Both the position numbers and the translations under genes were made by a program. The notes beneath the pieces were generated by a model. The model saw nothing but the letters and a program-made list of their open reading frames with translations, did no database searches and was not told the DNA's origin. A stretch of 42,099 bases of DNA, taken from assembly GCA_947565305.1 (NCBI GenBank), contig CANOFO010000015.1, positions 1-42,099 of the forward strand. Direction: 5' to 3'. Positions 1 through 8,761 of the stretch are shown piece after piece. The stretch comes from an uncultured Lachnospiraceae bacterium. Lineage in GTDB: Bacteria > Bacillota > Clostridia > Lachnospirales > Lachnospiraceae. The first letter of the stretch is position 1, and each line of letters opens with the position of its first letter.

Positions 1-1
1 G

Positions 2-1006
<1,005 letters not shown>

Positions 1007-1075
1007 TTACTGACAGTAATGATTATGATTAAGAAAGAGACGGACTGGCACCAGGCAGGACGATAGATGAAGGAG

Positions 1076-1120
1076 GAGGCTTCCGCATTAAGATTAAGGC
1101 TTATTGCGGCAGCCTCTTTT
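1076..1120 (+). terminator. Terminator after gdhA
   Basis: A 17-bp stem with two mismatches (1076-1092 pairing with 1100-1116) closes a short loop and is followed by TTTT. It lies 70 bp after the gdhA stop. Confidence 0.8.
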
Positions 1121-1228
1121 CTTCTTCTATAGGAAAGACCTTGTCATGCTAAAGCGTGAAAGTATCCTTATTTATAGAATAATAATAATATGCGCACTCG
1201 TGCGAATGGAAGATGCCACTGCGTGACA

Positions 1229-1270
1229 GTCCTAAGGAATCCCCCAGGCAAGCCTGGTACCCCTTAGGAC
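1229..1270 (+). promoter_or_regulatory. Nested hairpin in the leader of the two-component operon
   Basis: GTCCTAAGG (1229-1237) pairs with CCTTAGGAC (1262-1270), and CCAGGC (1244-1249) pairs with GCCTGG (1252-1257) inside it. There is no T-run, so it is not a simple terminator. It lies 33 bp before the response regulator start. The flanks carry related GCACTCG words at about 1194 and 1275. Its role is unknown; a leader structure or a small mobile palindromic repeat are both possible. Confidence 0.5.
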
Positions 1271-1303
1271 AAATCCGCACTCGCACAAAGGGGGAACAAA
1301 TCT

Positions 1304-1996
1304 ATGAAAAGAAAAATTCTGATTGTTGACGATGATGAAGATTTATCTTTTATCATCCGTGAAATGCTGGAAAACCATGGCTATAGCGTGAGCTGTGCCG
1401 AGAGCGGAGAAAAGGCTTTCGAGAAGCTTTCTGGTGACACGTTCCATTTGCTGCTGCTGGATATTAATCTGCCAGGGACGACAGGGTTTGAACTTTGCCA
1501 GGAACTACGGAAAGTCTCAAATGTGCCGGTGATTTTTGCAAGTGCGAGGACCAGTGAGACGGACCGTATTACCGGATTTGACATCGGTGGTGACGATTAT
1601 CTGCCTAAGCCATATTCCATGAAGGAATTGCTGTCAAGGGTAAATGCGCTGATACGCCGGGCTTATGGGTTCTCAGAAGAAGAAAAGACAGTGAATTTTG
1701 GGGATGTTTCTGTCAATGTCACCGCGCGGACAGTGACGAAACATGGGGAGCCCATTTCCCTGTCACTGCGTGAATTTGATTTGTTGTCTTATCTTTGCGA
1801 GCATAAAAATACGGCGGTATCCAAGGAGAAGATTCTCAGCGATGTCTGGGGCGCATTTTCCCTGGTGGAACCTTCTACACTGACCGTGCATATCCGTTGG
1901 CTGCGGGAGAAATTAGAAGATAACCCAGCGAAACCTGTGTATATCAGGACAGTTTATAAGGTGGGGTATATGTTGGAGGTTGCGGATGAAACGTAA
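1304..1996 (+). CDS. OmpR-family response regulator
   Basis: A cytoplasmic DNA-binding response regulator of 230 residues, the normal length for the OmpR/PhoB class. The receiver domain (1 to about 118) has the acidic pocket D9-D11, the phospho-acceptor D53 in LLLLDINLPG, the switch serine S80, and K102 in DDYLPKPY. The C-terminal winged helix (about 130-227) contains SLREFDLLSYL and the recognition-helix region TLTVHIRWLREKLE. An AAGGGGG ribosome binding site precedes the ATG. The gene overlaps the histidine kinase start by 11 bp, so the two are translationally coupled. The following ABC transporter is the probable target of regulation, by analogy with other kinase-regulator-transporter loci. 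Confidence 0.95.
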   Translation: MKRKILIVDDDEDLSFIIREMLENHGYSVSCAESGEKAFEKLSGDTFHLLLLDINLPGTTGFELCQELRKVSNVPVIFASARTSETDRITGFDIGGDDYLPKPYSMKELLSRVNALIRRAYGFSEEEKTVNFGDVSVNVTARTVTKHGEPISLSLREFDLLSYLCEHKNTAVSKEKILSDVWGAFSLVEPSTLTVHIRWLREKLEDNPAKPVYIRTVYKVGYMLEVADET

Positions 1997-3125
1997 AATT
2001 TTGGGGATGACAATTATATTTTCACTGGCAGTCATGCTGCTTTCGGGGTGGTTTTACTATTCAGCCAAGGGTGTGGGCGTGCAGGATAAAAAATCAGGTT
2101 ATATCGTTGCACTGAATGAAATCAGTATGCTGAATAAAAATGGCAATGACAGGCAGGCGGAAGAAAAAATTGCCGCTTTGCAGGAAGACATTCGTCTCTT
2201 GCAGGAGAAGGAAAGCGGTGTCATATTTATACCAGTGATGTGTTTTGTCTGCGTTTTGTTTTTTGTAGTGGCGTTTGGTTATATTTATCTGGCAATCTTG
2301 CGGCCCTTTGATAAGATGAAAGAATTTGCAGTTAAAATATCCGCGGGGGATTTTAACCTGCCGCTGAAATACCAGCGTTCCAATTATTTTGGGGAATTTA
2401 CCTGGGCATTTGACAGCATGAGAAAGGAAATTACAAAGGCAAGGACTTGTGAGAAAGAAGCTATAGACAACAACAAGACCGTGATTGCCACGCTGTCCCA
2501 TGATATCAAAACGCCAATTGCGTCTATCCGCGCGTACGCGGAAGGCTTGGGCGCATCTATGGACAGTTCTTATGAGAAGCGGGAACGGTATGTAAGCGTG
2601 ATAATGAAAAAATGTGATGAGGTGTCGCGTCTGACGGATGATTTGTTTCTTCATTCTATCTCTGATTTGGATAAACTGCAGATTATGCCTGAAAAACTGG
2701 AAATTTGTTCCTTTATGGAGGATATGATACAGGAGATTTCCTCTTCACATGGTGACGTGACATTTCGCAAGGCGGATTTTACAGCTTATGCAAATGCAGA
2801 CAGGAATAGGCTCACACAGATTGCGGAGAATATTATCAATAATGCGAGAAAGTATGCCAAAAGTGGTATGGATGTGTTCCTTGTCAAAGAGGATGGCAGG
2901 GTTGCGCTGCATTTCCGTGATTATGGCGGCGGAATCCCGGATGAAGATATGCCGTTTATCTTTGGTAAGTTCTACAGGGGCAGCAATTGCGGGGATGCAC
3001 AGGGTTCAGGTCTTGGGCTTTATATTGTGAAATATATTACGGAGAAAATGAGCGGGAGTGTGACGCTTATAAACCGCAGCGAGGGACTGGAAGTTGTGGT
3101 TAGGCTGCCGGAGTGTGGGTCATAA
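1986..3125 (+). CDS. Sensor histidine kinase
   Basis: A membrane sensor kinase of 379 residues, partner of the preceding response regulator. It has a membrane segment at about 5-24, a short outside loop of about 50 residues, a second membrane segment at about 75-100, a HAMP-like linker, the phospho-acceptor H172 in TLSHDIKTPIASIRAYAEGL, the N box NIINNARKYAK, and G boxes DYGGGIPDED and GSGLGLYIV. The longer reading begins with a TTG at 1980; I chose the ATG at 1986 because GGAGG at 1975-1979 then sits 6 bases upstream. The small sensory loop suggests sensing at the membrane or through the transporter rather than binding a soluble ligand; that is inference. Confidence 0.94.
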   Translation: MKRKILGMTIIFSLAVMLLSGWFYYSAKGVGVQDKKSGYIVALNEISMLNKNGNDRQAEEKIAALQEDIRLLQEKESGVIFIPVMCFVCVLFFVVAFGYIYLAILRPFDKMKEFAVKISAGDFNLPLKYQRSNYFGEFTWAFDSMRKEITKARTCEKEAIDNNKTVIATLSHDIKTPIASIRAYAEGLGASMDSSYEKRERYVSVIMKKCDEVSRLTDDLFLHSISDLDKLQIMPEKLEICSFMEDMIQEISSSHGDVTFRKADFTAYANADRNRLTQIAENIINNARKYAKSGMDVFLVKEDGRVALHFRDYGGGIPDEDMPFIFGKFYRGSNCGDAQGSGLGLYIVKYITEKMSGSVTLINRSEGLEVVVRLPECGS

Positions 3126-3164
3126 AGGAGAGTATTATAATTATTGATATGTAACCAGGACGCT

Positions 3165-3335
3165 TTAAACGCCCCGATTTTTCCGGGCCATAGGGTAGCC
3201 ATTTCCCTGGAGGTCGGTGGTGATATCGTTAAGATGCTGTTTTTTGGATGTTTTTTTCTTCTCATTAATAATGCCTCCTTCCCATGCTCCTTTTGGCGTT
3301 GTGTAAATGGCTTTATCTTTGTCGGTTGCCTTCAT
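3165..3335 (-). CDS. Small basic hypothetical protein, antisense to the operon direction
   Basis: A 56-residue frame on the minus strand, between the kinase and the ABC genes. The ATG at 3335 is preceded by a near-perfect AGGAGG at 3341-3346, which no competing plus-strand frame has. The product is soluble, lysine-rich and without a membrane segment, and contains KAIYTTPKGAWEGG near the start. I do not recognise the family. It may be a complete small protein or the 5' remnant of a longer one, because the C-terminal part looks featureless. The gene splits the two-component and transporter genes into separate transcription units. Confidence 0.45.
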   Translation of the reverse strand: MKATDKDKAIYTTPKGAWEGGIINEKKKTSKKQHLNDITTDLQGNGYPMARKNRGV

Positions 3336-3498
3336 TCGTTTCCTCCTAAATTTTGATATGATTAGTATAACCGGAAAATAAGGAATTAATTCTCTCAAAA
3401 TTTTACTTTTATGCATTTCCGGAGATACATGCTTAAGGACTTCTTAATATCTTTTGGGATAAAATGGGCTTACCAAACGAAAGGAGCAGAATGGAGAA

Positions 3499-4260
3499 AT
3501 GAAACAGACTATTTTGTCAGCAAAAGATTTGTGTAAAAGCTTTGCACACAATGGCGGGCAGCTGCATGTGCTGTCTCATGTAGATATGGAGTTATATGAG
3601 GGTGAATTTACGGTAATCATGGGCGCCAGCGGTTCCGGGAAGTCCACGCTATTGTATGCACTGAGCGGCATGGACCGGGCGACCGCCGGAGAGGTACTCT
3701 ATGGCGGTAAGGATATCGTGAAATTGAAAGAGAAGGAATTGGCAAAGCTGCGCCATAGCGATTTCGGCTTTATTTTCCAGCAGATGCACTTGGTGAGCAA
3801 CCTTACGCTCTTAGAAAACGTTGTAGTTCCAGGGTATCTTAATAAGGACCAATCCGCCAGCGAGGTCAGGAACCGGGCAGAACAACTGTTGGAAAAGATG
3901 TCTGTTTCCCAGATTAAGACACATCTGCCGTCACAGGTGTCAGGCGGGGAACAGCAGAGGTGTGCTGTGGCGAGGGCAGTCATCAATGAACCTAAGGTGC
4001 TTTTTGCAGATGAACCTACGGGCGCCTTAAACCGTAAGAATACCACAGATGTCCTCGACTTGCTGTCAGAACTGAACCGCGAAGGGCAGAGCGTGCTGAT
4101 GGTTACCCATGACCTGCGGGCGGCGCTTCGGGGAAACCGGATTCTGTATCTTGAGGATGGGAAGATTATCGGTGAGCTGAAGCTTCCAGATTACAGGACA
4201 GGCGATGAGAAAGCAAGAGAAACGCAGGTAAACGCATGGCTTACCTCGTTGGAATGGTAG
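3499..4260 (+). CDS. ABC transporter ATP-binding protein (MacB/LolD type)
   Basis: The 253-residue ATPase of a lipoprotein/antimicrobial-peptide class exporter. It shows Walker A GASGSGKST (42-50), the Q-loop FQQ (93-95), the signature SGGEQQR (148-154), Walker B VLFADEP (167-173) and the H-loop histidine H204 in MVTHD. AAAGGAGC precedes the start. It overlaps or abuts the permease gene, which is typical for this class. The two-component system lies immediately upstream in the same direction, separated by a small minus-strand gene. The substrate cannot be told; peptides, antibiotics or lipoproteins are known for the family. Confidence 0.95.
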   Translation: MKQTILSAKDLCKSFAHNGGQLHVLSHVDMELYEGEFTVIMGASGSGKSTLLYALSGMDRATAGEVLYGGKDIVKLKEKELAKLRHSDFGFIFQQMHLVSNLTLLENVVVPGYLNKDQSASEVRNRAEQLLEKMSVSQIKTHLPSQVSGGEQQRCAVARAVINEPKVLFADEPTGALNRKNTTDVLDLLSELNREGQSVLMVTHDLRAALRGNRILYLEDGKIIGELKLPDYRTGDEKARETQVNAWLTSLEW

Positions 4261-4268
4261 GTGGCGTC

Positions 4269-6608
4269 ATGGAGATATTAACATTATTAAAAGCAAACAT
4301 CCGTCACAAGAAAGGCTCGTTTATGAGCGTGGTACTGCTGACAATGATTATTGCCATGTCGGTGACGACCATTTTAGGTATTAAAGAAAGTGCATTTGAG
4401 GGCGTATATGCGTCTCATGAGAGAATGGCTACGCCGGATTTGTGGGTAGAATATTATGCATATAAATTGACAGATGAAATGATAAATGAGGTAAAAAGCG
4501 ATGCAAGGGTGGAATCTGTAAGTTTGGATGAATTCTTTTTTGCAGACAAGAGCGTTATGAATGGGAATGAGTACACAAATAGCGTGATGATAATGAAAGC
4601 TGATGAAGATACATCATTGGTGGAAGATGACCTGAGTGGATTCAGGGATGAAGCGCCTGAACTGAAAAAAGGGGAGATATATGTTCCGCAGGGACTGCTT
4701 TCTAATGTTGAGGGGAAGGTTGGGCAAAAGGTTACGCTAGAGACGATTGGCGGGGATTTTGCATTTACTGTGAAAGGAGTGCTTCTGGACCCTTATTTCG
4801 GCGCTTCTGTGATTGGCTGGAAGAGATATTGTATCAGTGAAGAAGATTATGATGAGATAAGGGCCAAGATTGAGCAGAAGGAAACGGAAGAAAGTCATGC
4901 CATCGGAAAATACATGGAAATTAATAAAGCGGATAACTGTCTGCTTACGCTGCCGCAATTTCGCCGGCAGCTCAATCAGGATACCGGGGTTGTGGATATG
5001 GGCAATGGTTCTCTCACGAGGGATATGTCAATTTATTATACAACATTGTTTCCACAGATAATATCATCAATTCTAATGGTATTTATTATGCTGCTGCTGG
5101 CAATTGTCCTCATTGTCACGGTGCACAGCATTTCCATGGAAATCGAGAGCAATTATGTCACTTTTGGCGTACTGAAAGCGCAAGGGTTTGGAGCAGGCAA
5201 GATTCGTATCTTATTTCTGGCGCAATATCTGCTGGCAGAAATAATAGGAGCGGTTTTGGGAATTGCCGTTAGTATTCCGTTCATCGGCGTGTCTGCCAAT
5301 ATTTTTGCAGCGATAACCGCTGTGCCTGCCGTGCTGTCTGTACCGTTCGGGCTTATAGGACTTTTGCTTAGCGTACTTTTTGTCCTGTCGGCAGCTGCGA
5401 TATTGTTTGTCACAGTTAAGATTAAGCGGATTTCTCCTGTGCGTGCCATTTCAGGAGCGAAAAAGGAAATCTACTTTGACAGCAGGCTGAATGTTCCAAT
5501 CGGCAGTAAATTTCTCTCGGCGAGCCTTGCATTCCGGCAGTTTACGTCAGCAAAACGCAGGTATTTGGGTATCTTTGCCATCGTTGGCATCCTGGTATTT
5601 TTTATGATGACAATCAATGTACTTTCCCATACGGTCAGTTCTAAATCCGCAAGCGAGTCAATGGGCATGGTGGTGACAGAGATTGATGTCATGCCAAAGA
5701 AACAGCTTGCGGAGGAAGATTTTGCAGAGATTGAAAAAGAGATAGGGCGGAATGCCAAGATAGAAAAAAAGTATTATTATAGAGTAGATTATTTTTCTTT
5801 TGAGGGAGAGCAGATTGTGTGCCAGCCGTATAAAGACCCCAGCGTACTCCCGCCGTTGAAAGGGCGCGCCCCCATATACGACAATGAAATCGCGGTATCC
5901 CCGATTTTGCTGGACGAATTTGGACTTGAAATAGGAGACGAGGTTACAGTAGGTTGGGAAAGGGAAAAAGAGAAATATCTGATTTCTGGCACGTTTCAGC
6001 TCATGAACGACGCGGGTCGCAGCTTTGTGATATCGCAAAAGGGTGCGGAGAGGATAGGCTATGAACGCTGGCTGTGGGGATGTTATTCTCTGGAGGAAGA
6101 TGAGGAGACAGGGAAGATTGTCGATTCGCTCAATGAAAAATTTACGGATAGGATTGAAGCAAGGGAGAGTCAGGGGATGACGGATGGAACTTATCAGCTG
6201 GCTATTCTATTCATGCAGATGATAATCTACGTGTTCTCGCTTTTGTTTTCATTGATTGTCGTGCATATGGTCTGTGCAAAAGCGTTTGTCCAGGAGCGTA
6301 CGGACATTGGCATTTATAAGGCAATCGGGTTTACGGTAGCCAAACTGAGGCTCCAGTTTGCCGTAAGGTTTCTGACGGCAGCTGTGTTGGGCTCTTGCCT
6401 GGGTGCAGTTCTGAGTTATGCCTTTTCTGCCAGGATATTGGAGCTGATCCTTTATAGAATAGGCATAACCAGTTTTAAGACAGCTTTTGGTGTGCTGACA
6501 TTTGTTCTTCCGATTGCAGTGATTTGTTCAGGATTCTTTATTTTTGCATACTTGTCGTCAGGGAAGGTGAAAAAGGTGCAGATTCGGGAACTTGTGCAGT
6601 CTTTATAG
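4269..6608 (+). CDS. FtsX-like ABC transporter permease
   Basis: A membrane permease of 779 residues, partner of the preceding ATPase. Hydrophobic segments lie at about 18-37, 262-286, 312-347, 357-385, 430-452, 642-668, 695-719 and 737-762. This gives two FtsX-type units, each with a large extracytoplasmic domain (about 40-255 and 455-640), as in YknZ/LolC-like double permeases. It does not match the BceB plan, which has ten segments and one late outside domain. The frame could start upstream at 4236, inside the ATPase gene; I prefer the ATG at 4269 because GGTGG sits just before it and the first membrane segment follows normally. No defect is seen. Confidence 0.9.
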   Translation: MEILTLLKANIRHKKGSFMSVVLLTMIIAMSVTTILGIKESAFEGVYASHERMATPDLWVEYYAYKLTDEMINEVKSDARVESVSLDEFFFADKSVMNGNEYTNSVMIMKADEDTSLVEDDLSGFRDEAPELKKGEIYVPQGLLSNVEGKVGQKVTLETIGGDFAFTVKGVLLDPYFGASVIGWKRYCISEEDYDEIRAKIEQKETEESHAIGKYMEINKADNCLLTLPQFRRQLNQDTGVVDMGNGSLTRDMSIYYTTLFPQIISSILMVFIMLLLAIVLIVTVHSISMEIESNYVTFGVLKAQGFGAGKIRILFLAQYLLAEIIGAVLGIAVSIPFIGVSANIFAAITAVPAVLSVPFGLIGLLLSVLFVLSAAAILFVTVKIKRISPVRAISGAKKEIYFDSRLNVPIGSKFLSASLAFRQFTSAKRRYLGIFAIVGILVFFMMTINVLSHTVSSKSASESMGMVVTEIDVMPKKQLAEEDFAEIEKEIGRNAKIEKKYYYRVDYFSFEGEQIVCQPYKDPSVLPPLKGRAPIYDNEIAVSPILLDEFGLEIGDEVTVGWEREKEKYLISGTFQLMNDAGRSFVISQKGAERIGYERWLWGCYSLEEDEETGKIVDSLNEKFTDRIEARESQGMTDGTYQLAILFMQMIIYVFSLLFSLIVVHMVCAKAFVQERTDIGIYKAIGFTVAKLRLQFAVRFLTAAVLGSCLGAVLSYAFSARILELILYRIGITSFKTAFGVLTFVLPIAVICSGFFIFAYLSSGKVKKVQIRELVQSL

Positions 6609-6654
6609 TTTTGGCGACTAATAAATGTGAGAGAATTGCGCTTGTTTTCGCTTC

Positions 6655-6684
6655 TTTACACGAATAGCTGGGATATGTTACAAT
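6655..6684 (+). promoter_or_regulatory. Promoter of the small toxin mRNA (RNA I)
   Basis: TTTACA (6655-6660), an 18-base spacer, and TACAAT (6679-6684). The start of transcription would be near 6691, about 40 bases before the ATG. Confidence 0.65.
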
Positions 6685-6722
6685 CCTTATGTTGTCATGC
6701 CCAATCCGGCAACGGAAAGGGG

Positions 6723-6752
6723 GTGAACATATGGATGTGTTATTCTCGCTTT
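6723..6752 (+). repeat. Direct repeat copy at the toxin translation start
   Basis: GTGAACATATGGATGT at 6723-6738, then TTCTCGCTTT from about 6743. It matches, with one mismatch in the first 16 bases, the copy after the terminator at 6869-6896. It covers the ribosome binding site and start codon of the small peptide. Confidence 0.85.
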
Positions 6753-6826
6753 TGGTTACCGTCATAGGTGGTGTAATTTGCCATTACATCATCAAATGGC
6801 TAGATGGTAATGACCATGACAATTAG
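6731..6826 (+). CDS. Fst/par-like small hydrophobic toxin peptide
   Basis: A 31-residue peptide with a strong ribosome binding site (AAAGGGGGTGAAC). It starts MDVLFSLLVTVIGGVI, a single membrane segment, and ends with IIKWLDGNDHDN, a tryptophan followed by a charged tail. This layout is that of the Fst/Lpt family of membrane-acting type I toxins. The surroundings fit the par system of plasmid pAD1: its own promoter, a bidirectional terminator just after the stop, a convergent antisense promoter at 6907-6935, and a direct repeat that lets the antisense RNA pair with the start region. Whether the peptide is toxic is untested. It could also be a harmless small membrane protein. Confidence 0.75.
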   Translation: MDVLFSLLVTVIGGVICHYIIKWLDGNDHDN

Positions 6827-6832
6827 CCTAAA

Positions 6833-6868
6833 AGAACCCCCCGGAGTGCAGTCCGGAGGGTTCTCTTT
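6833..6868. terminator. Shared bidirectional terminator of toxin mRNA and antisense RNA
   Basis: AGAACCCCCCGGA pairs with TCCGGAGGGTTCT with one mismatch around a six-base loop. TCTCTTT follows on the plus strand and TTTT follows on the minus strand, so it can stop both converging transcripts. Confidence 0.85.
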
Positions 6869-6896
6869 GTGAACATATGAATGTCACTCTCGCTTT
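6869..6896 (+). repeat. Direct repeat copy inside the antisense RNA gene
   Basis: GTGAACATATGAATGT followed by CTCTCGCTTT. It is the second copy of the toxin start region, placed beyond the terminator and read only by the antisense transcript. Confidence 0.85.
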
Positions 6897-6906
6897 GCCT
6901 ATTGGC

Positions 6907-6935
6907 ATTATAGCATATGCAGACTTTGATTGCAA
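6907..6935 (-). promoter_or_regulatory. Promoter of the antisense RNA
   Basis: On the minus strand, TTGCAA (6930-6935), exactly 17 bases, then a perfect TATAAT (6907-6912). It is stronger than the toxin promoter, as expected for an antitoxin RNA. Confidence 0.8.
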
Positions 6936-6978
6936 TATACTCTCGCTTTTTCAAAACAATTTCAATTTTTTCCGTATA

Positions 6979-7563
6979 TTAATTCCCAAACAACCCTGCC
7001 CGCACCAGTTGTCTGCGAATCTGCGGACCGGCAGCCATGGCAAGGACCATTTTTGCCAGGTCGCCTGGGATAAAGGGTATTACGCCTGCCATCAGGGCGG
7101 CTTTCCAATCCATGCCAGCCTGGTAGGCAAGCCAGGCAGTGCCGAAAGCGTAGGCAACGATAGTGCCGCAAATCATGCCAAGGAGGCAGATAATCCGACT
7201 GGAAATGAATTTGTCAATCAGCAGCCCGGCAATCAGAGCCATGGGGAGGAATCCGATTAAATAACCGCCGGTAGGTCCCAGTAGTTTGCCGGGACCGCTG
7301 GTGAAGCCGGAGAATACCGGAACGCCGATAAAACCAATCAGCAGATAAATCACATAGGACATACAGCTAAATTTTGTGCCCAGCACATATAACGAGAAAT
7401 AGATGGCAAGGTTCGTCAGTGAAATAGGTACTGGTCCAATTGGCAGAGAGAACGGCGCCAGGACGCAGGTAACAGCCGTCATCACGCCGATGACGGCGAG
7501 CTGGCGGGTGGAAAATTTGGGTCTGATGGGTGTGTTGTTTGTGGTTGCGGAAATGTTAGACAT
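6979..7563 (-). CDS. bioY: Biotin transporter BioY (ECF S component)
   Basis: A membrane substrate-binding subunit for biotin uptake, 194 residues with six hydrophobic segments, the family's usual size. Typical BioY stretches are visible: LAVIGVMTAVTCVLAPF, the PIGPVPISLTNLAIY region, GKLLGPTGGYLIGF, and a C-terminal GDLAKMVLAM. A longer frame begins at 7593; I chose the ATG at 7563 because AAGGAAT lies nine bases before it. bioB lies 89 bases upstream in the same direction, so the pair probably forms one biotin operon under the BirA-type operator before bioB. No ECF ATPase or T component is present here, so it would use shared ones. Confidence 0.94.
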   Translation of the reverse strand: MSNISATTNNTPIRPKFSTRQLAVIGVMTAVTCVLAPFSLPIGPVPISLTNLAIYFSLYVLGTKFSCMSYVIYLLIGFIGVPVFSGFTSGPGKLLGPTGGYLIGFLPMALIAGLLIDKFISSRIICLLGMICGTIVAYAFGTAWLAYQAGMDWKAALMAGVIPFIPGDLAKMVLAMAAGPQIRRQLVRAGLFGN

Positions 7564-7652
7564 AATAAATATTCCTTTCTTGTAGTTTGACACGAGTATA
7601 CTCCTGAGAAGAAATCGTTTTTTGCGTTTGCCTTAACGGAAGAACGATTTTT

Positions 7653-8615
7653 TTAGTCATTAGGAGTGACGTCATATCCCAGTTCCCTAAACATCTGCAT
7701 ATCCTCGCGGATGTTATTGCCGATGGTGGTCAGCATGTTGCCAGTAATGGCGGCGTTAGCCCCGGAGGTAAACAGCCGCTTGCCGCCATCCTCAAAATAA
7801 GCCCTGCCCGCTGCCATGCGGATATAGGCGGTGGGGTTGAGATAGCGGAATATGGCGACGGTGCGTACAATTTCATCTTCTGTCAGCGGCGGCAGTTCAC
7901 CCAGAGGCGTTCCGGGGATGGGGCGGAGCGCATTTAAGGGAATAGATAAAATCTCCAGTTCAGAGAGGGAAAGTGCCATATCGATACGGTCTTCCCAGGT
8001 CTCACCCATGCCGATAATTCCGCCAGAGCAGACGTTAAGGCCGGCTTTTTTGGCAAGGCGGATTTTTTCGATTTTGTCCTCAAAAGTGTGGGTGGTGCAG
8101 ATATGGGGGAAATTCCGTTTGGAAGTTTCAATGTTCTCATGGTAAGTTTCCACTCCGGCAGCTTTCAGACGCACAAAAGCGTCATAACTCAACAGCCCAT
8201 TGGAGGAGCATAGGTGGACATTGCATTCCTTGTGCAGCCGTTCAAAAATTTTCACCAGTTTGTCCAGGTCTTTGCCAGCAACGGTGCGCCCGGCGGTGAC
8301 GATAGAATAGGAATGTACGCCAGCGGCTTCTTTTTCTTTGCAGTCCCTCAAAATAGTGTCTTCATCCAGCATGTCGTAAGTTTCACAGCCTGTCTGGCTG
8401 AAAGCGGACTGTGCACAGAATTTGCAGTCTTCCCCGCATTTCCCGGAACGGCCGTTGATGATGGTGCACAGATGTACGCGGTTCTGGCAGAATGCCTGGC
8501 GGATAAGGTCTGCACCCTCGGCAAGTTCGTTAAGGTCTGCGTGTTCAAATATGGACAGGTCGTCAGAACGTGTCAGACGGCGTCCGTCGATGATTTCTTT
8601 CGCAAGTTTTTTCAT
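7653..8615 (-). CDS. bioB: Biotin synthase (radical SAM)
   Basis: Inserts sulfur into dethiobiotin to make biotin. The protein has 320 residues with the radical-SAM cysteines C60, C64 and C67 in GKCGEDCKFC, then HLCSSNGLLS, YHENIETSKRNFPHIC, NVCSGGIIGMG and YIRMAAGR. A longer frame starts at 8684, but AAAGGAG directly before the ATG at 8615 fixes the start. Compared with the E. coli enzyme, the YNHNLDT motif reads YHENIET and the first cysteine ligand of the [2Fe-2S] cluster (E. coli C97) seems absent, since the aligned stretch reads SYSIVTAGR. That suggests the anaerobe-type BioB with a different auxiliary cluster, as described for Blautia. No bioA, bioD or bioF is next to it. Confidence 0.95.
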   Translation of the reverse strand: MKKLAKEIIDGRRLTRSDDLSIFEHADLNELAEGADLIRQAFCQNRVHLCTIINGRSGKCGEDCKFCAQSAFSQTGCETYDMLDEDTILRDCKEKEAAGVHSYSIVTAGRTVAGKDLDKLVKIFERLHKECNVHLCSSNGLLSYDAFVRLKAAGVETYHENIETSKRNFPHICTTHTFEDKIEKIRLAKKAGLNVCSGGIIGMGETWEDRIDMALSLSELEILSIPLNALRPIPGTPLGELPPLTEDEIVRTVAIFRYLNPTAYIRMAAGRAYFEDGGKRLFTSGANAAITGNMLTTIGNNIREDMQMFRELGYDVTPND

Positions 8616-8655
8616 GGTGGCTCCTTTTATGTATGAAAATTTTAATCTGAGTGGT

Positions 8656-8684
8656 ATTATAATCGAACAAACCCGAAATGTCAA
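8656..8684 (-). promoter_or_regulatory. bioB-bioY promoter
   Basis: Consensus sigma-A promoter on the minus strand: TTGACA (8679-8684), 17 bases, TATAAT (8656-8661). Confidence 0.85.
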
Positions 8685-8708
8685 CTAAGACATAAAAATA
8701 AGTTAACA
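8679..8708 (-). promoter_or_regulatory. BirA-type biotin operator
   Basis: On the minus strand TGTTAAC (8702-8708), 16 bases, GTTGACA (8679-8685). This is the inverted-repeat form of the BirA operator, and it covers the -35 box. Biotin-loaded BirA would block transcription when biotin is plentiful. Confidence 0.8.
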
Positions 8709-8761
8709 ATAAGCGGCAGACAACGAATGTGAACTATCCACAAAATAAAAAGAAAATAGGA

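Larger units (their letters stand above)
6833..6900 (-). ncRNA. Putative antitoxin RNA (RNA II-like) of the par/Fst-like locus
   Basis: A predicted RNA of about 68 bases on the minus strand. It would start near 6900, seven bases past a consensus promoter, run through the repeat at 6869-6896 and end at the shared terminator. The repeat segment is complementary to the toxin start region, and the terminator stem is complementary to the 3' end of the toxin mRNA. These are the two contact sites used by RNA II of the par system. Existence is inferred from sequence only. Confidence 0.7.

Noticed and set aside
2094-2654. 186-codon minus-strand frame under the histidine kinase gene
   Set aside because: It lies wholly inside a clearly functional kinase gene, with no start signal.
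3144-3356. Plus-strand 70-codon frame after the histidine kinase
   Set aside because: No ribosome binding site, whereas the opposite strand has AGGAGG before a start codon.
4269-6608. Assignment of the exporter as a BceAB bacitracin-type transporter
   Set aside because: The permease has two outside domains and eight membrane segments, not the ten segments and single late domain of BceB.
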